Positions 52,320 to 60,464 of a stretch of DNA of 64,000 nucleotides are shown here, one piece after another. The first letter of the stretch is position 1, and the number at the start of each line of letters is the position of its first letter. The stretch is from JACVRW01 sp040509755 (GTDB taxonomy: Bacteria > Actinomycetota > Thermoleophilia > Solirubrobacterales > Thermoleophilaceae). A model generated the notes under the pieces. The model searched no databases. It had not been told where the DNA came from and worked only from the letters and a program-made list of their open reading frames with translations. Location of the stretch: positions 19,337 to 83,336 of the forward strand of contig JBEVKF010000098.1 in NCBI GenBank assembly GCA_040509755.1, written 5' to 3'. The translations under genes were made by a program, and so were the position numbers.

Positions 52320-53045
52320 GTGCGCCTCGCCAAGTTCCTTGCCCATGCGGGAGTCGCCTCGCGGCGCGCGGCCGAGGGCCTGATTGCGCAGGGGCGCGTG
52401 AGCGTAGGCGCGGAGGTGGTGACCGATCCGGCACGCGACGTGGACGAGTCGAGCGCCGTCAGCGTCGACGGGCGGGCGATCGAGCCCGAGCCGCGCGAGG
52501 TGCACGCGCTGAACAAGCCGGCCGGGGTGGTGTCCACCGCCCGCGACACGCACGGCCGCCCGACGGTCGTCGAACTGGTGCGCTCGCGCCGGCGGCTGTA
52601 TCCGGTCGGCCGCCTCGACGCCGACACCACCGGGCTGATCCTGCTGACCAACGATGGCGAGCTGGCCGAGCGCCTCACCCATCCGCGCTACGGCGTCGAC
52701 AAGGTCTACCGCGCCCGCGTGCAGCCCGGCCGCGTGTCGCCGGCGTCCCTGCGCGCGCTGCGCGAGGGGGTGAAGCTCGAGGACGGGCTCACCGCCCCCG
52801 CGCGGGTCCGCCAGCCTCAGCCCGGGGTGATCGAGGTCACGATCCGCGAGGGCCGCAAGCGCCAGGTGCGCCGGATGATCGAGGCGGTCGGACACCGCGT
52901 GATCGCGCTGGAGCGGGTGGGCTTTGGCCCGTTGGCGCTGCGCGGGCTGGAGCTCGGGAAGAGCCGCAGGCTCAAGGAGTCCGAGGTCGAGCGACTGCGC
53001 CGGGCGTCGGGCGAGCAGACCCCTCGGCGGATGCCGGGCCGGTGA
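52320..53045 (+). CDS. rluB: RsuA/RluB-type pseudouridine synthase
   Basis: A 241-residue enzyme that converts uridine to pseudouridine in rRNA. An N-terminal S4 RNA-binding domain (RLAKFLAHAGVASRRAAEGL) is followed by the catalytic domain with the Asp in YPVGRLDADTTGLILLTNDG and the end VTIREGRKRQVRRMIEAVGH. RluB (23S) is the usual partner of scpAB-cmk-der neighbourhoods, so RluB is preferred to RsuA. It starts at a GTG 30 bp after the diguanylate cyclase gene. Confidence 0.92.
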   Translation: MRLAKFLAHAGVASRRAAEGLIAQGRVSVGAEVVTDPARDVDESSAVSVDGRAIEPEPREVHALNKPAGVVSTARDTHGRPTVVELVRSRRRLYPVGRLDADTTGLILLTNDGELAERLTHPRYGVDKVYRARVQPGRVSPASLRALREGVKLEDGLTAPARVRQPQPGVIEVTIREGRKRQVRRMIEAVGHRVIALERVGFGPLALRGLELGKSRRLKESEVERLRRASGEQTPRRMPGR

Positions 53046-53102
53046 GGCTGGTCCGTAAGTTCAATAGAGGGTGGACTCGAAACGCGCTCGAAATCCGCTC
53101 CA

Positions 53103-53141
53103 TTGTCGAGTTGGCGGTCCCTGGGACCACTAACTCGACAA
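53103..53141. repeat. 39-bp palindromic repeat, copy 2
   Basis: TTGTCGAGTT and AACTCGACAA form a perfect 10-bp outer stem, and GGTCC/GGACC forms an inner stem. It is 33/39 identical to the copy at 38677-38715. It lies 57 bp after the rluB stop. Confidence 0.7.
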
Positions 53142-53192
53142 CGGACACCTAACCCGGCCACTCGGGAGCGCCGCGACGACCCGTTCCACCCC

Positions 53193-53423
53193 TTATCGCC
53201 CGCCGTTGGCCCGAGCCCAAGCAACCCGCTGCGAGCCCGACGCCGCAGCTCCCTTTAGCGCCTCCGCGCCGAGGCCGAGGCCTAGGCCCAGGCCCGCCCC
53301 GGGGGCGCGGCCGGCGACCGGCCTAGGCGCCGCCGCGACGGGCTCGCCGGCCGGCCGCATGGCCGCCGGGCACTCCCTCGCGATCCGCGCGGCCATGACG
53401 GTCCGGGCGTTGAAGCTGTCCAT
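53193..53423 (-). CDS. Small hypothetical protein with Gly-Leu repeat
   Basis: A 76-residue ORF on the minus strand. The ATG at 53423 follows AGAGGAA by seven bases, a good ribosome site. It starts MDSFNARTVMAARIARECPA and holds a run GAGLGLGLGLGAEAL in the middle. In the first 46 codons nearly all third bases are G or C, as in real genes here. I do not recognise a family; the (Gly-Leu)n run could be a turn-rich or peptide-like segment. The remaining 145 bases up to aroH show no other gene. Confidence 0.5.
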   Translation of the reverse strand: MDSFNARTVMAARIARECPAAMRPAGEPVAAAPRPVAGRAPGAGLGLGLGLGAEALKGAAASGSQRVAWARANGGR

Positions 53424-53568
53424 CGAGGATTCCTCTCGGTTGCGCTGCTGGCAGCTTTCGTGCCACCGCCGCACCCACCTTGCCGGCGGGCTACTGAGGC
53501 GCGGTGGCGCTAGCTACTCGGCGACCGGAGGTCATCGCGAGTGCAGCGTACTGAAAGAATCCGCCGCC
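53424..53568. other. Intergenic region upstream of aroH
   Basis: About 145 bases that should hold the promoters for aroH (plus) and the small minus-strand ORF. I see no convincing -35/-10 pair and no riboswitch-like structure. Confidence 0.35.
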
Positions 53569-53934
53569 GTGAAGCTGCGAGCGCTCCGGGGCGCGATTAC
53601 CGTCGACGAGAACGAGGGCGCGGCCATCCTGGCCGCCACCGAGGAACTCGTGCGCGAGGTCATGGACCGAAACGCGCTCGCGCCGGACGACATGGTCAGC
53701 TGCATCTTCACGCTGACCGACGACCTGAACGCCGAGTTTCCCGCGGTCGCGGCGCGAAAGCTCGGGCTGAGCTCCGTGCCGCTGCTCTGCACGCGCGAGC
53801 TCGACGTGCCCGGAGCGCTGCCGCGCGTGATCCGGATCATGCTCCACTGCTACGCCGATCCCGATACGCCGCCGCGCCACGTCTACCTACGCGAGGCGGT
53901 CGCGCTGCGGCGCGACCTGGAGGGGGCGCAATGA
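53569..53934 (+). CDS. aroH: Chorismate mutase, AroH class
   Basis: A 121-residue monofunctional chorismate mutase of the Bacillus AroH type, which forms prephenate for Phe and Tyr. The GTG start gives KLRALRGAITVDENEG with the substrate-binding Arg7. FTLTDDLNAEFPAVAARKLG, VPLLCTRELDVPGALPRVIR (active-site Cys and Arg) and HVYLREAVALRRDL follow in the AroH order. The stop overlaps the hisC ATG (ATGA). Longer in-frame starts upstream would be rich in low-complexity sequence and are not supported. Confidence 0.93.
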   Translation: MKLRALRGAITVDENEGAAILAATEELVREVMDRNALAPDDMVSCIFTLTDDLNAEFPAVAARKLGLSSVPLLCTRELDVPGALPRVIRIMLHCYADPDTPPRHVYLREAVALRRDLEGAQ

Positions 53935-55004
53935 GCATCGAGTTCAACCGCAGCATCGAGGACATCCCGGTCTATCCCGCGGCCTCCACCTACGCGTTCG
54001 AGGGCGACCTGGTCAAGCTCGCTTCCAACGAGACCCCGTTCGCGCCCCACCCGCAGGTGCTCGAGGCCGTCGAGGCCCAGCTGCGCACGCTCAACCGCTA
54101 CCCCGATCCCGCCAAGCACGCCCTGCGCAAGCGCATCGCCGAACGCAGCGAGCTGCCGCTAGGGAAGGTCACGGTCGGCAACGGCTCGTGCGAGATCCTG
54201 CTGGCCACCGCCGACGCCCTGCTCGAGCCGGGCGCCGAGGTCGTGTACGCCTGGCCGTCGTTCTCGATCTACCCCCACCTCGCCGCGATGGCGGGCGCGC
54301 GGGCGATCACCGTCCCGCTGAATGACGCCGGCGAGCACGATCTCGAGGCGATGGCGAGCGAGGTCACCGCCGCCACCCGGCTCGTGATCGTCTGCAATCC
54401 CAACAACCCGAGCGCCACGGCGCTGGCGCCGGCGGTGATCGACGCCTGGGTCGGCGAGCTGCCCCGCCACGTGGCGGTGATCCTCGACGAGGCCTACATC
54501 GAGTTCTCGCTGCTACAGGACCCCGGCGACTCGATCGACATGCTCGACCGCCACCCCAACCTCGTCCTTTTGCGCACCTTCTCGAAGGTCTACGGCCTCT
54601 GCGGGCTGCGCGTGGGCTATGCGCTCGGCTCGGAGGCATTTCGCCTGGCCATCGATCGCGTGCGCCAGCCGTTCTCGGTCAACGCCCTGGCCCAGGCCGC
54701 GGCGACCGAGGCGCTCAACCACCAGGACGAGGTCGAGCGGCGGATCGAGCAGACCGCGATCGAGCGCATCCACGTCGAGTCTGAGCTCGAGGCACGCGGC
54801 CTCGAGACGACCGACAGCCAGGCCAACTTCTCCTGGGTGGCGCTCGGGGAGCGCGACGAGGACGAGGTGGTGGGCGGATTGGCGAAGCGCGGCGTGATCG
54901 TGCGCGCGGGCGGGGCGCTCGGCGAAGCGGGCCGGATGCGCGTGACCTACGGCACGCGCGGCGAGAACGACCGCTTCCTCGCCGCCCTCGACGAGCTCCT
55001 CTGA
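53931..55004 (+). CDS. hisC: HisC-family aminotransferase (histidinol-phosphate or aromatic)
   Basis: A 357-residue fold-type I PLP aminotransferase. The motifs are KLASNETPFAPHPQVLEAVE, NRYPDPAKHALRKRIAERSE, VCNPNNPSATALAPAVIDAW, LDEAYIEFSLLQDPGDSIDM, the PLP lysine in RTFSKVYGLCGLRVGYALG, and GLAKRGVIVRAGGALGEAGR. The family contains histidinol-phosphate and aromatic (Phe/Tyr) aminotransferases. Being translated from the aroH message and followed by aroF and aroA suggests a role in aromatic amino acid synthesis. Confidence 0.9.
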   Translation: MSIEFNRSIEDIPVYPAASTYAFEGDLVKLASNETPFAPHPQVLEAVEAQLRTLNRYPDPAKHALRKRIAERSELPLGKVTVGNGSCEILLATADALLEPGAEVVYAWPSFSIYPHLAAMAGARAITVPLNDAGEHDLEAMASEVTAATRLVIVCNPNNPSATALAPAVIDAWVGELPRHVAVILDEAYIEFSLLQDPGDSIDMLDRHPNLVLLRTFSKVYGLCGLRVGYALGSEAFRLAIDRVRQPFSVNALAQAAATEALNHQDEVERRIEQTAIERIHVESELEARGLETTDSQANFSWVALGERDEDEVVGGLAKRGVIVRAGGALGEAGRMRVTYGTRGENDRFLAALDELL

Positions 55005-55067
55005 TTGATCCGCTTGGCGGCTAATAGAAACGCGGCTTCGCGCCGATAAGTGGTACAAGTGACCGCG

Positions 55068-55151
55068 ATGTTGCAGGCCGCGCAGCCGACTTTCACGATC
55101 AGCGCCTCCTCCGGCGCCGGTCGGCTTGCGCGCTATTGGCGATTTATCTAG
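55068..55151 (+). CDS. Candidate aromatic leader peptide of aroF
   Basis: A 27-residue ORF starting MLQAAQPTFTISASSGAG and ending GRLARYWRFI before a TAG. Tyr, Trp and Phe, the three end products of the pathway served by the downstream DAHP synthase, lie in the last five residues. The stop codon abuts a 9-bp stem. This is the layout of a ribosome-mediated attenuator. The ribosome site is weak, and coding is inferred from content and position. Confidence 0.6.
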   Translation: MLQAAQPTFTISASSGAGRLARYWRFI

Positions 55152-55220
55152 GCGTCCGGCCACTCGGCTGACCCAAGCCCCGCCGCGTCTCCCGAACGGA
55201 GGCGCGCCCCACCGGACGCC
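55102..55220 (+). promoter_or_regulatory. Candidate aroF attenuator with alternative stems
   Basis: Three competing pairings are seen. Stem A: 55151-55159 with 55212-55220 (perfect 9 bp, starting at the last base of the leader stop). Stem B, nested: 55184-55192 with 55198-55206 (9 bp with one G-U). Alternative: 55102-55109, inside the leader ORF, with 55198-55205 (perfect 8 bp), which would break stem B. Ribosome stalling at Tyr/Trp/Phe codons would change which pairing forms. No T run follows, so termination may be non-canonical. Confidence 0.5.
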
Positions 55221-55257
55221 GTTCCCAGCACTATCTGCCACGCTTGAGAGGACAGCA

Positions 55258-56283
55258 ATGATGATCGTGATGAAAGAGGGGGCGACCGAGGCACAGATCG
55301 GCGCCGTCATCAGACGCGTCGAGGCCGTCGGCGCGCACGCCCACATATCGCAGGGCGAGCTTGTAACCGTGATCGGGGCGATCGGAGACCGCGAGCACGT
55401 GGCCAACCTCGGCCTCGAGGGCGCCGAGGGCGTGGACCACCTGGTCCCGATCCTCAAGCCCTACAAGCTCGCCTCGAACGAGTACCGCCGCGGCGAGCGC
55501 ACCGTCGTCGAGATCGACGGGCGCCGGATCGGCGGCGACCACTTCGCCACGATCGCCGGGCCGTGCACGGTCGAGTCGCGCGAGGTGATGATCGACGTGG
55601 CCCGCACCGTCAGGGAGGCGGGAGCCCAGCTGCTGCGCGGCGGCGCGTACAAGCCGCGCACCTCGCCCTACTCCTTCCAGGGCCTCGGCGAGGCCGGTCT
55701 GCGCCTGCTGGCGGAGGCCAAGGACGAGACGGGCCTGCCGATCGTCACCGAGCTGATGGACGTGCGCGACCTCGAGCCCGTGCTCGAGGTCGCCGATGTG
55801 ATCCAGCTCGGCGCGCGCAACATGCAGAACTACACCCTGCTCACCGAGCTCGGTCGTGCCGGCCGGCCGGTCCTGCTCAAGCGCGGGCTGTCGGCCACTC
55901 TCGAGGAGCTGCTGATGGCGGCGGAGTACATCCTCAAGGAGGGCAATCCGAATGTGATGCTCTGCGAGCGCGGCATCCGCACCTATGAGCCGAGCTACCG
56001 CTTCACGCTCGACCTGATGGCGGTACCGGTGCTGCGCGAGCTGACCCACCTGCCGATCGTGGTCGACCCCTCGCACGCCGCCGGAAAGCGGTCGCTGGTG
56101 GAGCCGCTGTCGCTGGCGGCGGCCGCCGCCGGGGCGGACGGGATCATCGTCGAGGTGCACCCCTGCCCGGACGAGGCAATCTGCGACGGCCCCCAGGCGC
56201 TCTACGCCGAGTCGTTCGCGGACTACCTGCGCAAGCTCGAGGCCGTGGCCGAGCTGGCGGGCAAGACGCTTGCGGCGGTCTAG
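55258..56283 (+). CDS. aroF: DAHP synthase (3-deoxy-7-phosphoheptulonate synthase), type I-beta
   Basis: The first enzyme of the shikimate pathway, joining PEP and erythrose 4-phosphate. The 341-residue protein has an N-terminal ferredoxin-like regulatory domain (MIVMKEGATEAQIGAVIRRV to ILKPYKLAS), as in Thermotoga-type enzymes that are feedback-inhibited through it. The barrel has GPCTVESREVMIDVARTVRE, LLRGGAYKPRTSPYSFQGLG, QLGARNMQNYTLL and the metal ligands in VVDPSHAAGKRSL. The ATG follows GAGAGGAC. aroA overlaps its 3' end by 14 bases. Confidence 0.95.
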   Translation: MMIVMKEGATEAQIGAVIRRVEAVGAHAHISQGELVTVIGAIGDREHVANLGLEGAEGVDHLVPILKPYKLASNEYRRGERTVVEIDGRRIGGDHFATIAGPCTVESREVMIDVARTVREAGAQLLRGGAYKPRTSPYSFQGLGEAGLRLLAEAKDETGLPIVTELMDVRDLEPVLEVADVIQLGARNMQNYTLLTELGRAGRPVLLKRGLSATLEELLMAAEYILKEGNPNVMLCERGIRTYEPSYRFTLDLMAVPVLRELTHLPIVVDPSHAAGKRSLVEPLSLAAAAAGADGIIVEVHPCPDEAICDGPQALYAESFADYLRKLEAVAELAGKTLAAV

Positions 56284-57577
56284 CCGCTTCGAGCCCTCCG
56301 GACCGCTGCGGGGCGACTACACGCCGCCGGCGGACAAGTCGATCTCTCACCGTGCGGCGCTGTTCGGCGCCATGAGCGACGAACCGGTGGCCGTGCGCAA
56401 CTACCTGCGGTCGGCCGACACGCGCTCGACGCTCGACGCACTGCTGAAGCTCGGCGCCGGTGTGGAGGAGGAGGCAGACGGCTCCGTTGTGATCCGCGGC
56501 GTGGGGCTGCATGCCCCGCTCGAGGCCACGGGCGGACTGCTCGACGTCGGCAATTCGGGCACGCTCCTGCGGCTGCTGCCCGGCTGGCTCGCCGGGCAGC
56601 CCGGCGGCATCTGGACGCTCGACGGCGATGAGTCGATCCGCCGCCGCCCGGTCGACCGGGTGGCCGAGCCACTGAGGGCGATGGGCGCGGAGGTCGAGGC
56701 GCGCGAGGACCGCTTCCCGCCTTTCACCGTGCGCGGCGGCGCGCTCACCGGGATCGAGTACGACATGCCCGTCGCGAGCGCGCAGGTCAAATCCTGCGTC
56801 CTGATCGCCGGCATGCTGGCGGACGGATCGACCACCCTCAACGAGCGCGCCCAGAGCCGCGACCACACCGAGCGCATGCTGCGCCGCGCGCGCGTCCCTC
56901 TCGAGCGCGACGCCCTGCGCATCACCGTCTCCCAGGTGGACGAGCTCGAGCTGGACGAGATCGTCGTGCCGGGTGATCCCTCGTCGGCGGCCTTCATCGT
57001 TGCCGCGACCGCACTCGTCAGCGGATCGCGCGTGGTTGTCTCGAACGTGGGGCTGAACTGGACGCGCACCGGCTTTCTGCGCATCGCCCAGCGCATGGGT
57101 GCGGTGATCATCGGCGATCTCGAGGAGCCCGGCGCCGAGGCGGACACCGAGCCGGTCGGCGAGCTCGACGTGGCCTCGGGCTCGCTGGAGGCCACCGTGG
57201 TCGAGCCAGGCGAGGTCCCGCTCGCGATCGACGAGCTGACGCTGGTGGCGCTCATGGGCGCGTTCGCCGTGGGCGAGACCGTCGTCAAGGGCGCGGGGGA
57301 GCTCCGCTTCAAGGAATCCGACCGTATCGGTGCCGTGGTGGAGGGGCTGCGCGGCCTGGGCGCGGACATCGAGGAGACGGCGGACGGCCTGACGGTGCGC
57401 GGGGACGGCTCCCCGCTTGCCGGCGGAACCATCGAGTCGCACGGCGACCATCGCCTCGCGATGCTCGGCGCCGTCGCCGGGCTTGCCTCGACCCGCGGGG
57501 TGGAGGTCGTGGGGATGGACGCGTCGGCCGTGTCCTATCCCGGCTTCGAGGAGGACCTGGGCTCGTTGCTGGCCTGA
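56270..57577 (+). CDS. aroA: EPSP synthase (3-phosphoshikimate 1-carboxyvinyltransferase)
   Basis: AroA transfers the enolpyruvyl group of PEP to shikimate 3-phosphate. The 435-residue protein has GDYTPPADKSISHRAALFGA with the conserved Lys, LDVGNSGTLLRLLPGWLAGQ, GDESIRRRPVDRVAEPLRAM, VASAQVKSCVLIAGMLADG and the end block GELRFKESDRIGAVVEGLRG, with ESHGDHRLAML. The TTG start lies inside the end of aroF. Glyphosate sensitivity class cannot be told by eye. Confidence 0.95.
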   Translation: MRRSSRFEPSGPLRGDYTPPADKSISHRAALFGAMSDEPVAVRNYLRSADTRSTLDALLKLGAGVEEEADGSVVIRGVGLHAPLEATGGLLDVGNSGTLLRLLPGWLAGQPGGIWTLDGDESIRRRPVDRVAEPLRAMGAEVEAREDRFPPFTVRGGALTGIEYDMPVASAQVKSCVLIAGMLADGSTTLNERAQSRDHTERMLRRARVPLERDALRITVSQVDELELDEIVVPGDPSSAAFIVAATALVSGSRVVVSNVGLNWTRTGFLRIAQRMGAVIIGDLEEPGAEADTEPVGELDVASGSLEATVVEPGEVPLAIDELTLVALMGAFAVGETVVKGAGELRFKESDRIGAVVEGLRGLGADIEETADGLTVRGDGSPLAGGTIESHGDHRLAMLGAVAGLASTRGVEVVGMDASAVSYPGFEEDLGSLLA

Positions 57578-57593
57578 TACGTATTCCCTTGCG

Positions 57594-58538
57594 ATGGAGG
57601 TTCGCATCGGCATCTCCTCCTGCCTGCTGGGCCAGGAGGTCCGCTTCGACGGGGGCCACAAGCGCGATCCGTTTCTCACCGAGGAGCTCGCGCGCCACGT
57701 TCGCTACGTCCCACTCTGTCCCGAGGTCGAGATCGGGCTGGGGGTCCCGCGCCCGCCGATCCGGCTCGCCCGCGTGAAAGGCGAGATCCGCCTCGTCGAC
57801 CCCGCAAGTGGAGCCGACCTCAGCGAACGCATGCGCACGTGGTCGCGCGGGGCGGCCCAGCGAATCGCCGCGGCCGGGCTCGACGGATACGTGTTGAAGA
57901 AGAGCTCGCCGTCGTGCGGGCTCGAACGCGTGAAGGTCTACGACGAGAACGGCTCGCCCGCCGCCACCGGACGCGGCCTCTTCGCGGAGGCGCTCCTGGC
58001 TCGCCTGCCGCTGCTCGCCGCCGAGGAGGAGGGCCGGCTGCGCGACCCTCGCCTGCGCGAGGGCTTCGTCGAGCGCGCCTTCGGACACGCGCGAGTGCGT
58101 GAGTTCCTGGAGGGCGACTGGACCCCCGCCGACCTGGTCGAGTTCCACTCCGCCGAGAAGATGTTGGTCCGCGCCCACGATCCGTCGCTGGCGGGCGAGC
58201 TTGGCCGCCTCGTTGCCGACGCCGGCGTGCTCGCCCGCGAGCGGGTGGCCGAGCGCTACGCCGAGCTGCACGCCCGCGCCCTCAGGACTCAGAGCACGCC
58301 CGGGCGCCACCAGGACGTGCTCGAGCACCTGGCCGGCCACGTCAAGCGCGATGTGTCGCGCGCCGACCGCGCGGAGCTCCAGGAGGCCATCGAGGACTAC
58401 CGCGCCGGGGTTCTGCCGCTCGCCGTTCCGCTGGCGCTGCTGCGCCGCCACCTCCGCGCGGCCGGAGCCGGCTGGGGCGCGCGGCAGAGCTACCTGGAGC
58501 CGGCGCCGAAGGATCTGGGCGTGCGCAGCCGTCTATAG
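57594..58538 (+). CDS. DUF523-DUF1722 fusion protein
   Basis: A 314-residue two-domain protein. The DUF523 part (about 1-150) has three conserved cysteines in ISSCLLGQEVRFDGGHK, LCPEVEIGLGVPRPP and KKSSPSCGLERVK; DUF523 relatives include 2-thiouracil desulfurases that use these cysteines for an iron-sulfur cluster. The DUF1722 part follows (FGHARVREFLEGDWTPADLV to VPLALLRRHLRAAG). Fusion of the two, as in YbgA-like proteins, is common, but the role is not established. It is 16 bp after aroA and 13 bp before cmk. Confidence 0.87.
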   Translation: MEVRIGISSCLLGQEVRFDGGHKRDPFLTEELARHVRYVPLCPEVEIGLGVPRPPIRLARVKGEIRLVDPASGADLSERMRTWSRGAAQRIAAAGLDGYVLKKSSPSCGLERVKVYDENGSPAATGRGLFAEALLARLPLLAAEEEGRLRDPRLREGFVERAFGHARVREFLEGDWTPADLVEFHSAEKMLVRAHDPSLAGELGRLVADAGVLARERVAERYAELHARALRTQSTPGRHQDVLEHLAGHVKRDVSRADRAELQEAIEDYRAGVLPLAVPLALLRRHLRAAGAGWGARQSYLEPAPKDLGVRSRL

Positions 58539-58551
58539 CCTCACCGCTCAC

Positions 58552-59163
58552 ATGGTGGTCGCGATCGACGGGCCCGCTGGAGCGGGCAAGAGCACGGTGG
58601 CCCGCGCCGCCGCGCAGGCGCTCGGCTTCACATACCTCGACTCCGGGGCGATGTACCGGGCCGTCGGCCTGATGACCCTGCGCCATGGAGGCGCCGCGTC
58701 CGAGCAGGCCCAGAAGCTCGAGCTCGAGCTCGGCGACCGCGTGATCGCCAACGGCGAGGACGTGACCCATGCGATCCGGACTCCCGAGGTCTCGGAAGCG
58801 GCCTCGCGGGTGGCCGTAAACCCGCGGGTGCGCGAGGCGCTCGCGCAAAAGCAGCGCGACTTGCTGGCGGGCGGTGACTGGGTCGCCGAGGGCCGCGACA
58901 TCGGAAGCGTCGTCGCGCCCGACGCCGCGATCAAGGTGTTTCTCACCGCGAGCCCCGAGGAGCGTGCCCGACGCCGGGCGGAGGAGCTCGGCACCGACGC
59001 CTCGACCGTGCTGCGCGACCAGGCGCTGCGCGACGCCCAGGACTCGACCCGCGAGCACTCGCCGCTGCGCGTAGCCCCCGGGGCCGTCGAGCTCGACACC
59101 ACGGGATTGTCGGTCGAGCAGGTGGTCGAGCGGATCGCCCAGCTCGTCGCGGCCGCGCGATGA
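58552..59163 (+). CDS. cmk: Cytidylate kinase
   Basis: Cmk phosphorylates CMP and dCMP. The 203-residue protein begins MVVAIDGPAGAGKSTVARAA with the P-loop at 7-15, then YLDSGAMYRAVGLM, the CMP-binding insert, and AEGRDIGSVVAPDAAIKVFL and ASPEERARRRAEEL. It is slightly shorter than the 225-residue norm, mostly in the insert. It overlaps der by 4 bp, a pairing widespread in bacteria. Confidence 0.95.
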   Translation: MVVAIDGPAGAGKSTVARAAAQALGFTYLDSGAMYRAVGLMTLRHGGAASEQAQKLELELGDRVIANGEDVTHAIRTPEVSEAASRVAVNPRVREALAQKQRDLLAGGDWVAEGRDIGSVVAPDAAIKVFLTASPEERARRRAEELGTDASTVLRDQALRDAQDSTREHSPLRVAPGAVELDTTGLSVEQVVERIAQLVAAAR

Positions 59164-60464
59164 AGCGCTCCAAGGTCGCCGTCCTCGGCTACCCGAACGT
59201 GGGCAAGTCGACGCTCGTGAACCGCCTGTCGGGCACGCGCGAGGCGGTGGTGCACGAGCAGGCGGGCGTCACCCGCGACCGCAAGGAGGTCGAGGCTTGG
59301 TGGAACGGGCTCGGCTTCACGCTGATCGACACCGGTGGGGTCGACAGCGCCGGCGAGCACGAGATGTCGGACGAGATCCGGCGCCAGTCGCTGGCGGCGC
59401 TCGCCGACGCCCAGCTCGCCATCCTCGTCGTCGACGCCCGCGCCGGGCTGCGCCCCGGCGACGCGGAGCTGGCACGTGAGCTGCGCGGCGGCACGGTGCC
59501 CGTGATCGTGGCGGCCAACAAGGTCGACGACGGGCGCCAGGAGGGCATGGCGACTGAGTTCTACGGACTCGGCCTGGGCGAGCCGATGCCCGTCTCGGCG
59601 ACGCAGGGCCTTGGCACTGGCGACCTGCTCGACCTGATCGTCGAGCGTTTGCCCGAGGGCGACGCAGAGGCCGCCGAGGCCACGCGGCTCGCGCTGATCG
59701 GGAGGCCGAACGTCGGCAAGTCTTCGCTGCTCAACAAGCTGCTCGGGGAGGAGCGCGTGATCGTCACCCCGGTGGCCGGCACCACGCGCGACTCGATCGA
59801 CACGCGAATTGACTTCGACGGGCGCGAGGTGGTCCTCGTCGACACGGCCGGCCTTCGGCGCCGCACCAAGGTAGCCGGCACCGTGGACTACTACGCCCAA
59901 CTGCGCTCCGAGCAGGCGGCCGACCGCGCGGACGTGGCGATCGTGGTCTGCGACGCGAGCGAGGGGGTGACGAGTGAGGACTTCCGGGTGGCCGAGATGG
60001 CGATGAAGAAGAAGTGCGCCACGGTGATAGCCCTCAACAAGTGGGACCTCACCGAGACCGACCTCGAGGACGCCAAGGCGCGCGTGACGAAAAAGCTGCG
60101 CCAGCGCCCGCAGGTGATGGCGGTTTCGGCGCAGTCAGGACGGGGCCTCAAGCGCCTCACGGCCGAGGCGCTGCACATCGCCGACCGCTCCTCGCAGTGG
60201 ATCCAGACGTCCGAGCTCAACCGCTTCCTGGGCGATCTGCAGTCACAGCGCGAGCCGCCGTCGGTGCGCGGCAAGCGGCTGCGCATGTACTACATGGCGC
60301 AGTTCGAAACGCGCCCGCCGCGCTTTGCGATCCAGGTCAACAACCGCGGCCAGGTCACGCGCGACTACGCCTACTTCCTTGAAAACCGCCTGCGCGACAC
60401 CTGGAACCTGCACGGCGTGCCGCTGGTGATCGACTTCAAGACGAGTCGAGGCCGGTCCTCGTAG
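59160..60464 (+). CDS. der: Ribosome-assembly GTPase Der (EngA)
   Basis: Der has two tandem GTPase domains and helps assemble the 50S subunit. In the 434-residue protein the first P-loop is GYPNVGKST at 9-17 with DTGG and NKVD, and the second is GRPNVGKSS at about 181-189 with DTAGLRRRTK and NKWD. The C-terminal KH-like domain ends LENRLRDTWNLHGVPLVIDF. The ATG overlaps the cmk stop. The last 29 bases overlap the 3' end of the convergent EamA gene. Confidence 0.97.
   Translation: MKRSKVAVLGYPNVGKSTLVNRLSGTREAVVHEQAGVTRDRKEVEAWWNGLGFTLIDTGGVDSAGEHEMSDEIRRQSLAALADAQLAILVVDARAGLRPGDAELARELRGGTVPVIVAANKVDDGRQEGMATEFYGLGLGEPMPVSATQGLGTGDLLDLIVERLPEGDAEAAEATRLALIGRPNVGKSSLLNKLLGEERVIVTPVAGTTRDSIDTRIDFDGREVVLVDTAGLRRRTKVAGTVDYYAQLRSEQAADRADVAIVVCDASEGVTSEDFRVAEMAMKKKCATVIALNKWDLTETDLEDAKARVTKKLRQRPQVMAVSAQSGRGLKRLTAEALHIADRSSQWIQTSELNRFLGDLQSQREPPSVRGKRLRMYYMAQFETRPPRFAIQVNNRGQVTRDYAYFLENRLRDTWNLHGVPLVIDFKTSRGRSS

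Noticed and set aside
53240..53360. GGCCTAGGCC-type palindromes as an attachment site or repeat array
   Set aside because: They fall inside the Gly-Leu-coding part of the small minus-strand ORF and are explained by its codons.
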